Below are positions 1 through 7,946 of a stretch of 64,000 bases of DNA, in pieces. The first letter of the stretch is position 1; the number at the start of each line of letters is the position of its first letter. The position numbers were made by a program, and so were the translations under genes. Below the pieces are notes generated by a model. That model was not told the origin of the DNA, ran no database searches, and saw nothing but the letters and a program-made list of their open reading frames with translations. Source of the DNA: Synechococcus sp. UW69 (GTDB lineage: Bacteria; Cyanobacteriota; Cyanobacteriia; PCC-6307; Cyanobiaceae); the NCBI RefSeq assembly GCF_900474185.1, contig NZ_UCNW01000004.1, positions 186,001-250,000 of the forward strand. The letters are read 5' to 3'.

Positions 1-71
1 TCGAAGCAGATCAGCTCGGCTTCCGCGATGGCGCGTTCGCCGTAGAGGGGGGTCTGGGTCAAAGGGCTCAA
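1..71 (-). CDS. 5' end of an unidentified gene, truncated by the window edge
   Basis: Only the first 23 codons are present, beginning at a TTG that reads MSPLTQTPLYGERAIAEAEL. No ATG or GTG occurs in frame upstream, so TTG is the likely start. I do not recognise the family from this short N-terminus. It is divergent from glnB, with about 116 bp between the two starts that would hold both promoters. Confidence 0.5.
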   Translation of the reverse strand, partial: MSPLTQTPLYGERAIAEAELICF

Positions 72-122
72 GGGGCCGGTTCTGAGCAGTGACCCTAGGA
101 AGTCAAGCTTCGGCAGCGTTCT

Positions 123-136
123 GTAACAGCGGCCAC
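123..136 (+). promoter_or_regulatory. Imperfect NtcA-like site upstream of glnB
   Basis: GTA-N8-CAC lies about 52 bp before the glnB start. The NtcA consensus is GTA-N8-TAC, so one base differs, and I see no clean TAN3T -10 box at the expected 22 bp downstream. NtcA control of glnB is well known in cyanobacteria, which is the main reason to list it. Confidence 0.25.
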
Positions 137-166
137 GCACAGCTCTGAGAACCGCGGCATCCTTGA

Positions 167-526
<360 letters not shown>

Positions 527-826
527 GCTGCTGAAGTCAAAAAAGCTCCCAGCCCCCCGAGCCTTCTCCAAGGCTTAGCTATTCAAATCTGGCGAAAATA
601 CCGACTTCTTCGGCGAATTCGACTACCTGACACCAGACCCTGTTGCAACTCGCTCCGGGTCGAATGTTTCTACGCAGAATCACCGGAGCTGAGCCTCCTT
701 GGGGATTCGGCTGCTTCTACAAGAGGTCGGGCACACCGCCCATACAGGCACAGAGGAGTGTGATGTTGTAGCTGTCGCGCAGGGGCAGCCCCATAGATTT
801 GTTGGGTTGTTCAACCGAGCGCGCCG
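527..826. other. glnB-purB intergenic region
   Basis: This 300-bp stretch has no convincing gene. A short inverted repeat, AGCCTT-CTCC-AAGGCT at 560-575, sits just after glnB, but no T-run follows it, so it is at best a weak terminator. The rest presumably holds the purB promoter and leader. I see nothing else. Confidence 0.5.
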
Positions 827-2122
827 GTGATTGAGCGTTACACCCTCCCTGAGATGGGAGCCGTCTGGAGTGAGCAGGCGAAATTCCAGAGCTGGCTTGA
901 TGTGGAAATTGCCGCCACCGAAGCCAACTGCCGGCTCGGCCGGGTTCCCCAGGAGGCCCTCGACACCATCAAGGCCAAGGCAAGCTTCGAGGTGGAACGC
1001 ATCCTCGAGATCGAAGCCGAGGTTCGTCATGACGTGATCGCCTTCCTCACCAACGTGAACGAGCACGTCGGCGATGCCGGTCGCCACATCCATGTGGGCA
1101 TGACCAGCAGCGACGTCCTCGACACGGGCGTGGCCCTGCAGCTAAAACGCTCTGTTGCCTTGCTGCGGGACGAACTCGATCTGCTGGCTGAGGCCTTGCG
1201 CGAACTGGCCAGGGCCCACAAGAGCACGGAGATGATCGGTCGGTCCCATGCCATTCACGGTGAGCCGATCACCTTCGGGTTCAAGGTGGCCGGCTGGCTA
1301 GCGGAAACCGAGCGCAACCGCACCCGCCTGGAACGGCTTGAGCAGGATGTGGCCGTGGGCCAGGTCAGCGGTGCCATGGGCACCTATGCCAACACCGATC
1401 CCCAGGTGGAGGCGATCGCCTGCGAGATTCTCGGACTCACACCCGACACTGCAAGCACCCAGGTGATCTCCCGCGATCGGCATGCCGACTACGTGCAGAC
1501 CCTCGCCCTTGTGGGCGCCTCCCTGGAACGCTTCTCCACCGAAATCCGCAACTTGCAGCGCACCGATGTGCTCGAAGTGGAGGAAAATTTTGCCAAGGGC
1601 CAGAAGGGCAGCTCAGCCATGCCCCACAAACGCAACCCAATCCGCAGCGAGCGGATCAGCGGTCTGGCCAGGGTGCTGCGGAGTTACACCATTGCTGCCC
1701 TGGAGAACGTGGCCCTCTGGCATGAACGCGACATCAGCCACAGTTCCACGGAGCGAATGATGCTCCCCGATTGCTCGGTCACCCTGCACTTCATGCTGCG
1801 GGAAATGACCAGCGTCGTGAAGGGGCTCGGTATCTATCCCGAGAACATGCGTCGCAACATGAATGTGTACGGCGGCGTGGTGTTTAGCCAGCGGGTGCTT
1901 CTTGCCCTAGTGGGCGCCGGCATGAGCCGTGAAGAGGCCTACCGGGTCGTTCAGCGGAATGCCCACACGGCCTGGAACACCGCCGGCGGCGACTTCCGCG
2001 CCAACCTCGAAGCGGATGGCGATGTCACCAGCAGGCTCTCCGCAGCCGAGCTGGCCGACTGCTTCAGCACCGCATTGCACCAGGAGCACCTGGGCGTGAT
2101 CTGGGAGCGATTGGGGATCTAA
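827..2122 (+). CDS. purB: Adenylosuccinate lyase
   Basis: The 431-residue protein begins at GTG (MIERYTLPEMGAVWSEQ). It belongs to the fumarase/aspartase superfamily and cleaves SAICAR and adenylosuccinate in purine synthesis, releasing fumarate. The TSSDVLDTG block is near residue 92, the GRSHAIHGEPITFGFK block with a catalytic histidine near 138, and the superfamily signature SSAMPHKRNP near 265. Length is typical. Its stop codon directly abuts the stop of the convergent polysaccharide export gene. Confidence 0.97.
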   Translation: MIERYTLPEMGAVWSEQAKFQSWLDVEIAATEANCRLGRVPQEALDTIKAKASFEVERILEIEAEVRHDVIAFLTNVNEHVGDAGRHIHVGMTSSDVLDTGVALQLKRSVALLRDELDLLAEALRELARAHKSTEMIGRSHAIHGEPITFGFKVAGWLAETERNRTRLERLEQDVAVGQVSGAMGTYANTDPQVEAIACEILGLTPDTASTQVISRDRHADYVQTLALVGASLERFSTEIRNLQRTDVLEVEENFAKGQKGSSAMPHKRNPIRSERISGLARVLRSYTIAALENVALWHERDISHSSTERMMLPDCSVTLHFMLREMTSVVKGLGIYPENMRRNMNVYGGVVFSQRVLLALVGAGMSREEAYRVVQRNAHTAWNTAGGDFRANLEADGDVTSRLSAAELADCFSTALHQEHLGVIWERLGI

Positions 2123-3316
2123 TCAGCGCCTGGGAGAGGATGATCCAAATCCCGTCGGCAGGCCGAGAAGCCGGAAGACCGAGGCCGCATCGACAATCGG
2201 CTCGAGCGGCAACATGGCATCAGTCATCGTGTCAGTGACCTTGGTGAAGGTATTGCGGTTCACAACCACAACATCACCATTACGCAGTGGCGGGTTGTTG
2301 GGACTACTGAGCACAGCATTGGGGTCGTAACGCAGTTGCTTGACCGTGGTGCGGCCCTGGCCATCCATGCGGATCAAGTCCACCCGCTTCACACTGCCGC
2401 GGCGGGTGACTCCACCGGAAGCCAGGATGGCACCGGACAACGGAGCGTTGGAACGGATTTCAACCACTCCCGGAGAAAAGACCTCACCAATGACCTGAAC
2501 ATTGATCGCCGTCGGGGAAAAGTTTGAGGCAGCAGTCGTCAGCAGGTCCACATTGACTGGCGATTTCGCCTTGTGAACGCGGATGCTGTCGCCGTCATAA
2601 ATCAACGGGTTGGGAGCAAACCCTCCGTTTTTCAGCACAGTGAGGTAGTCGAAGACATAGCTCCGGGTGGGTCCACCAGGGGTTGCGGAAGGGCGTAGAA
2701 GCTCCAAACGGGCCAAATCCCCCGTAGCGCTAATCCCCCCAGCCTTCTGAATCACATCCACCATGGTCGGCCAGCCGCCCCCGTCGCTGCCGACTCCGGT
2801 GACCTCGCCACTCGTCCCCAGGGATCCCGAACTGTTGACAGGAAGGGTGAAAACTCCCGAGCGCAGGACCTGGCCAGTCACCGTGACACGGACCGGACGC
2901 TGCTCAACCAGGTCGAGATAGACCAGAGGTCGCCGCAGGAATTGGTTGTAGCCATCGGTGATCCGCTGACGCGCCTCCTCCAGAGTCAACCCCCACACCT
3001 CAACCGTGCCAAGCCGCGGCAGGTTGATGGTGCCGTCGCTCAAGACCTGAACCTGAGCCTCATAACCCTCGATCTTGAACACCGAGGTCACCAGCCTGTC
3101 CCCAGGAGCCAGGCGGTAGCGATAGGTCTGGGGCGGCAGCCTGGGAGTGGATGGCAACGGCGGCGGCGCCTGCAGCGGCGTGGTGCCCCTCGCCGGTGTT
3201 TTCAGCCAGTTGATCCGCTCTTCAGCCTTCAGCCCACCGCCCAGGAACACAGGAGCCATGAGCACAACCGCTGCAGCAACGCCTGCGGAGAGACCGGTCC
3301 TTGAGGGCACAAGCAT
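2123..3316 (-). CDS. Polysaccharide export outer-membrane protein (Wza/KpsD family)
   Basis: This 397-residue protein has a hydrophobic N-terminal export signal (about residues 10-28), then a proline-rich linker. A polysaccharide biosynthesis/export domain follows (YRYRLAPGDRLVTSVFKIEG onward, about 65-140), then SLBB-type segments (VTVTGQVLRSGVFTLP near 150, VQVIGEVFSPGVVEI near 275). Such proteins form the outer-membrane channel for capsule or exopolysaccharide. It ends exactly at the purB stop and is divergent from the acyltransferase gene, with a 69-bp shared promoter region. Its place beside kpsC/kpsS homologues suggests it exports that polymer. Confidence 0.9.
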   Translation of the reverse strand: MLVPSRTGLSAGVAAAVVLMAPVFLGGGLKAEERINWLKTPARGTTPLQAPPPLPSTPRLPPQTYRYRLAPGDRLVTSVFKIEGYEAQVQVLSDGTINLPRLGTVEVWGLTLEEARQRITDGYNQFLRRPLVYLDLVEQRPVRVTVTGQVLRSGVFTLPVNSSGSLGTSGEVTGVGSDGGGWPTMVDVIQKAGGISATGDLARLELLRPSATPGGPTRSYVFDYLTVLKNGGFAPNPLIYDGDSIRVHKAKSPVNVDLLTTAASNFSPTAINVQVIGEVFSPGVVEIRSNAPLSGAILASGGVTRRGSVKRVDLIRMDGQGRTTVKQLRYDPNAVLSSPNNPPLRNGDVVVVNRNTFTKVTDTMTDAMLPLEPIVDAASVFRLLGLPTGFGSSSPRR

Positions 3317-3385
3317 GGGTGGAACTCAGACAGCAGCCAATTTGACGCCAATCTTCCCGCATAATGCGATTCAGGGATATGGCCC

Positions 3386-4324
3386 ATGACGCAGACCGGA
3401 CCAGCCGCGCAGGAAGACGTCCTGCTTCCTCAGGGCTGGAGCGAAACCAACCACGACAGCAGCCTCCTGTTCCGCCTCGACGGCCTTGAGCTGCATCTGA
3501 TCCCTGGATCAAGATTTGAGGCCGTCGCCGATGCCGTCGGCACCCTGAGGGAATCCACCTACCGCCAGCAGCTTTCCGGCTCCGGCAGTACGCGGGACCT
3601 CGACGGCCGTGACGCGGCCTACGACCACTTAATCCTGCTGGAGGCCGGCAGCAGTGCTCTGGCGGGCTCCGCCAGGCTGCAGTTCATTCCTCAGTTCACA
3701 GCCGCTGAGGACCTTCCCGGCAGCCAGCAGTCCTACTTGGAGCATGTCTACCCCGGCATCAAGGCGATGCTGGCTGGGCAAACCCACCACGTGGAAATTG
3801 GCCGGGTGGCGTTGGCCCGCCGCTTTCAACGCCAACCGCATTCCCTAATGGCCCTCTTCCGCGGAGGGCTCCTAATCGCGGCTCGATCGGGATTCAGCAT
3901 TCTGCATGGGTTGGTCTCTTACAACCACTTCGCCCACAGCGATGCCGTTAATACAGCCTTTCTGACTGCATTGATGCGGCCTCCGTACCGCAGGATCAGT
4001 CCGGTGCTGCCCCCTCCGCGTCACCCGATCAACGACATCCAGCCCGATGACAACATCCACCCGATCGGCAATGTTCAGGCCCTGGAAGTAGCGATCCGAG
4101 AAGAACACAGCGACGACTTCCGGCTGCCGGTTCTGTTGCGTCAATACTTCAATCTGATGGAAGCCAAGGTCTGTGACCTATCTCTGGCGAGGGATTTCAA
4201 CCAGATCACTGAAATCCTGATGGCCGCCGACCTTTCTCAGCTGCCGAAAGATCGCCTGTCTTTCTTCATCGACGTTGACCACCAACCCGTCTACCAGCAA
4301 TTCAGCTGGTACCGGGGGGAGTGA
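3386..4324 (+). CDS. GNAT-type N-acyltransferase (OlsB/hemolysin-acyltransferase-like)
   Basis: The 312-residue protein resembles the GNAT-fold acyltransferases that take acyl chains from acyl-ACP (ornithine-lipid OlsB and autoinducer-synthase relatives). EIGRVALARRF starts near residue 137, followed by LMALFRGGLLIAARSG and, near the C-terminus, LPVLLRQYFNLMEAKVCDLS and DFNQITEILMAADL. It is first in a plus-strand run with a dedicated acyl carrier protein and a ketoacyl-ACP synthase, so acyl-ACP is the likely donor. The acceptor is unknown. Inference from context: it may help make or attach a lipid in capsule assembly. Confidence 0.8.
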   Translation: MTQTGPAAQEDVLLPQGWSETNHDSSLLFRLDGLELHLIPGSRFEAVADAVGTLRESTYRQQLSGSGSTRDLDGRDAAYDHLILLEAGSSALAGSARLQFIPQFTAAEDLPGSQQSYLEHVYPGIKAMLAGQTHHVEIGRVALARRFQRQPHSLMALFRGGLLIAARSGFSILHGLVSYNHFAHSDAVNTAFLTALMRPPYRRISPVLPPPRHPINDIQPDDNIHPIGNVQALEVAIREEHSDDFRLPVLLRQYFNLMEAKVCDLSLARDFNQITEILMAADLSQLPKDRLSFFIDVDHQPVYQQFSWYRGE

Positions 4325-4363
4325 TAAACGAAGCGGCGCTGGTACTTTGGCTGGATCAAAAGG

Positions 4364-4654
4364 GTGCGGGAGTTGACAGAGGGAATCTCCAATAAGCAAC
4401 AGCTGGAGGGACGCCTTGTCGAGATCCTGCATCGCATTTCCGGCGCCGATCCATCTGTCATCACCCGTGATGCGCGCTTGATGGAGGACATCGGGATCGA
4501 CTCCTTGGGGTTCTACGAAATTTTGATCGAGGCCGACACCTGTTTCGGTATTCGCATCCAAGAGGAGCAGCTGCTGCAATTCAAGACAGTTGGTGATATC
4601 CAGAGCCATCTGGAATCTCTCGACATCGATCTGACCAGCTCCAAAACCGCCTAA
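4364..4654 (+). CDS. Acyl carrier protein, dedicated copy
   Basis: A 96-residue ACP with a GTG start. The phosphopantetheine site is Ser47 in EDIGIDSLGF, flanked by the usual acidic helices. It is longer than housekeeping AcpP (about 80 residues) because of an extra C-terminal tail. It lies between a GNAT acyltransferase and a ketoacyl-ACP synthase, with two bases separating it from the synthase start, so the three are probably co-translated and the ACP serves that local pathway rather than bulk fatty acid synthesis. Confidence 0.93.
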   Translation: MRELTEGISNKQQLEGRLVEILHRISGADPSVITRDARLMEDIGIDSLGFYEILIEADTCFGIRIQEEQLLQFKTVGDIQSHLESLDIDLTSSKTA

Positions 4655-4656
4655 CC

Positions 4657-5937
4657 GTGGCAGCGCTGCAACAGCTCTCCCAGCGTGTTTCGATCGTGGG
4701 CTGGGGGTCAGTCTCACCCCTGGGCTGTGACGCAGGATCAACCTGGGATGGCGTCTTAGCAGAGCGCTCCGGCATCCGCGCCCTGACCGCAACCTGGAGC
4801 GACGATCTGCCGGTACGCATTTCGGGCTGCGTGCCCGATGCCGCCACAGCGTCCCTGGAGCCGCTCCTGCTGCGCCGCTCCGATCGCTGCGCCCAGCTCG
4901 GACTTCTTGCCGCCCGGGAGGCCTGGGCCATGGCCACCGCAGCCATCGGAGGCATTGATCCTGCGCGCGTGGCTGTGGTGCTGGGCACCGGCATCGGCGG
5001 GCTCCACACAATGCATGAACAGCACACCCAGCTGACCGCCGGAGGACCGAGCCGGGTCAATCCCCTCACCGTGCCGATGCTGATCCCCGACGCAGCGGCC
5101 GGCCAAGTCGCAATCGACCTGGGCCTGCATGGTGGTGCGCACACCCCTGTTTCGGCCTGCGCATCGGGGGCCGAGGCCATGATGCTGGCCCAGATGCTGC
5201 TCAATGATGGGCGGGCCGATCTCGTCCTGGCCGGCGGCACCGAAGCACCGGTGAACCGACTGGGGCTCGTGGGCTTCTCCGCGATGCGGGCCCTTTCCTC
5301 CCGTAATGATGCCCCTGAGCAGGCCTCTCGGCCCTACAGCAAAGACCGGGACGGTTTTGTGCTTTCAGAGGGTGCCGGAGTGCTGGCGATGATGCGGGAG
5401 GAAGACACCCCGTGCGGTGCTGCCCTGGGTTGGCAACTCTCCTGCGGCAGCAGTAGTGACGGCCATCACATCGTGGCGCCTGAACCTCAGGGCACCCAGG
5501 CCAGCCTGGCGATCGAGGATGCCCTACGTCGGGCTGGAGTTGAGCCTGGCGATCTCTGTGCCGTCCAGGCCCATGCCACCGGCACCAGCCTTGGAGACCT
5601 CGCCGAAGCAAGAGCGCTGCGGCGCAGCCTGGGCTCTGCCGCCGATCACATCCCGGTCTTTGCACCCAAGGGGCAGCTGGGGCATCTGCTTGGAGCCGCG
5701 GGAGCCGTCGAAGCAATTCTTGGATTGCAAGCGCTTCGGCAGGGAACGTTGCCCCGCAGCATCAATTCCGATCCTCTCGACCCTGAAGTGGAGCTCGCCG
5801 TGACCAGCCAAGGGCCAGTCGAGCTTTCTGGCTCAGGTGCCGAACGACTGATGCTCAAGAACGCCTTTGGCTTCGGCGGACACAACATCAGCCTTGTGCT
5901 GTCTGCTCCCGGTAGTACTGCTGAACAGCAGCGCTGA
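4657..5937 (+). CDS. Beta-ketoacyl-ACP synthase (FabF/KAS II-like)
   Basis: The 426-residue condensing enzyme has the complete Cys-His-His triad: Cys168 in PVSACASGAEAMM, His306 in HATGTSLGD and His343 in GQLGHLLGAAGAVEA. C-terminal NAFGFGGHN is also present. GTG start. It extends an acyl-ACP chain by two carbons with malonyl-ACP. Being third after the GNAT enzyme and ACP, it is probably a second, specialised KAS rather than the housekeeping FabF. Its last 50 bp overlap the 3' end of the convergent KpsS-PlsC gene. Confidence 0.93.
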   Translation: MAALQQLSQRVSIVGWGSVSPLGCDAGSTWDGVLAERSGIRALTATWSDDLPVRISGCVPDAATASLEPLLLRRSDRCAQLGLLAAREAWAMATAAIGGIDPARVAVVLGTGIGGLHTMHEQHTQLTAGGPSRVNPLTVPMLIPDAAAGQVAIDLGLHGGAHTPVSACASGAEAMMLAQMLLNDGRADLVLAGGTEAPVNRLGLVGFSAMRALSSRNDAPEQASRPYSKDRDGFVLSEGAGVLAMMREEDTPCGAALGWQLSCGSSSDGHHIVAPEPQGTQASLAIEDALRRAGVEPGDLCAVQAHATGTSLGDLAEARALRRSLGSAADHIPVFAPKGQLGHLLGAAGAVEAILGLQALRQGTLPRSINSDPLDPEVELAVTSQGPVELSGSGAERLMLKNAFGFGGHNISLVLSAPGSTAEQQR

Positions 5938-7879
5938 AACCCTCCCGGTCTCGGGGGTCAGCGGGCAGCTGGAGATCATCCGCCCGCCCACGGCGGCAGT
6001 AAATCGTGCCCAATGGCGCTGTCAAACGACCCAGCAACAGCTGCAGCGGTTTGTAGCGAGCGCCGACGGCGCCCTCCAATCCGTCGTAGCTAAAGAACCA
6101 CGGCACCACCCGGCCGCCGTAATGCTGGGCGAGCATGAAAGCACTCGGCGACACCCGCTCCTCAATCGGCGTCACAAGCGAGCCGTTGGGGGCAATCATG
6201 ATTTCGCCGTGATCCCTCAACAAGGTTGAGGCACTCATCATCCCGGCGAGGCGGGACTGGGGCTGGCGATGGTCCAGAACAGCCGAGCCTGCGTTGCGCG
6301 CGGCAGCGGCATAACCGGGCAGCACCCAGCGCAGGTGCAGCTGCGCGGTGGTCAAGCCCGGCAAGCGCAGAACCCCTTGAGTCACAAGGCCATCACAGGG
6401 ACTGCGGTGATTGAAGATGTGCACTAAGGGAATGTCGGCCGGTTCCGAGGGTTGGCTGTCATCCACCACCACCTGAATGCCCAGGGCCCGAAGAGCCACA
6501 GAGGACGCCAGGGTCATCAAGGCTGCTGCCCAGTCCGGTCGTCGCAGCAGCATGGCCGGCAGCTGCAACCCGTAAAGCGTGAAACCCAGAGCGGCCCAAG
6601 CCAGCCGTGCCATGAGTCGCCCGAGCAACAGCACGGGATTACTCAGCGTCCCTGATTTCGGGATCGGAAGTCTGGGGCTGGGGGGGAGCTGACGGGCTTC
6701 CGGACCGATCGGGAACGTGGTGCGGAAGGGGAAATCTCCATCGAAATTTCCATTCACCTGCGTGGTGAGCACCAAATGGTTGTAGAAGCGATAAAACAGA
6801 GCTCGATCACTGGGCTGAGGATCACACCAGAACGCATTGAGCGGTTTCTGATCCGTTAGCCCCTCCAAGTTGTAGAAGGTGTTCCCCATCGTTTTGGTGG
6901 GCACCGCATGGAACAAAGCCTGCAGACCCACGGTGCTGTTCACCGTGATCACCCCGCGGCAAGTCCGCAGGTATCGGCTGAGGGGGCCATCGTGGATGTA
7001 ATGGACCCGGCCCGAGACGCCGTATTGCTTGGCGAGAAGCCGGATCAGAGATGCGTAGTTGTTGTAGCCCCGATCCCGAGGATGGTGCTTAAAGGCCAGA
7101 TGGTCGGAAGCGTGAGCATGGCCGGCGAAAGAGCGGATGACATCTTCAATGAAGTCATGCATGCCGCGATAAGGCGACCCCATCTGAATCTGCGAATCAC
7201 TCGAGACCTGCAGAACAGCAAGGAAAAAAGAGAGGTGTTCCAGCAACCGCTGCTTCACCGATCGTTCTTGCCAGCGATAAAGCCAATAACGCCAGGTGCC
7301 GCGCACCTGACACCAGAGGAAGCCTGGTGAGGGCTGAAGCTTGTGCTCCCCCTCAATAATCGGGTAGCGGGTAAAGGCGTGCTGAATAAATGTCGGAGCC
7401 TTCCAAGCCTTGCGCCAGCGCCAGCCCGGATCCAGCACGATGTTTTGCGGCAGCTGGTCGCATTGGGGCAACGCCCTGTAGAAGGCTGCTGGCTGGTTGA
7501 GGTTGGAGCGAGCATTCACCCGGTCCCTTTCCAGGGTCACGTAGTTCGGGCGCAGGTAACCCAGCTCAAAGACCCAGGCCTCAATGCCGAGGTTCTGCGC
7601 CTCTTCAATCGCGATCCGGTGGGGAATGATGAAGTCGCCATACATAAAGATGTGGCGTATTCCCCGCTCTTCGATCAGCCGGCGAAGGAAGGGCCGCCAA
7701 GACTCCATGCCCTTGCCGTACGGCACACAGACATCGGCCGGGAAGCCGAATTCCCGCAGGGGGAACGCCACCTTGGTGACCGGAATGCCGCACCCCTGCA
7801 GGTAGCGACAGAAGCGAGCGAAGAACAGACCGATGGGGCCCATCAACAGCAGAACCGGTCCGTCGATCCGCACCTGCAC
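5888..7879 (-). CDS. KpsS-like capsule glycosyltransferase fused to a PlsC-type acyltransferase
   Basis: This is a two-domain protein of about 663 residues. The N-terminal two thirds resemble KpsS, the enzyme that starts the Kdo linker on lysophosphatidylglycerol of group 2 capsules: VLLLMGPIGLFFARFCRYLQ, LAFKHHPRD, and VNSTVGLQALFHAVPTKTMG. The C-terminal part, after a hydrophobic stretch, is a PlsC/LPLAT domain with the HX4D motif (NHRSPCD; His codon at 6407-6409) and a later EIMIAPNGSLVTP block. The start is uncertain: GTG at 7879 or 7873 fits, while longer in-frame starts would overlap kpsC. The 3' end overlaps the ketoacyl synthase gene by 50 bp, convergently. Confidence 0.88.
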   Translation of the reverse strand: MQVRIDGPVLLLMGPIGLFFARFCRYLQGCGIPVTKVAFPLREFGFPADVCVPYGKGMESWRPFLRRLIEERGIRHIFMYGDFIIPHRIAIEEAQNLGIEAWVFELGYLRPNYVTLERDRVNARSNLNQPAAFYRALPQCDQLPQNIVLDPGWRWRKAWKAPTFIQHAFTRYPIIEGEHKLQPSPGFLWCQVRGTWRYWLYRWQERSVKQRLLEHLSFFLAVLQVSSDSQIQMGSPYRGMHDFIEDVIRSFAGHAHASDHLAFKHHPRDRGYNNYASLIRLLAKQYGVSGRVHYIHDGPLSRYLRTCRGVITVNSTVGLQALFHAVPTKTMGNTFYNLEGLTDQKPLNAFWCDPQPSDRALFYRFYNHLVLTTQVNGNFDGDFPFRTTFPIGPEARQLPPSPRLPIPKSGTLSNPVLLLGRLMARLAWAALGFTLYGLQLPAMLLRRPDWAAALMTLASSVALRALGIQVVVDDSQPSEPADIPLVHIFNHRSPCDGLVTQGVLRLPGLTTAQLHLRWVLPGYAAAARNAGSAVLDHRQPQSRLAGMMSASTLLRDHGEIMIAPNGSLVTPIEERVSPSAFMLAQHYGGRVVPWFFSYDGLEGAVGARYKPLQLLLGRLTAPLGTIYCRRGRADDLQLPADPRDREGFSAAVQQYYREQTAQG

Positions 7880-7946
7880 TAGAGCTGGCGCCCGTCCCCT
7901 GGCCAAACTGCATCCCGCCCATGAATGAGCAAAATCCTGGCACGCC

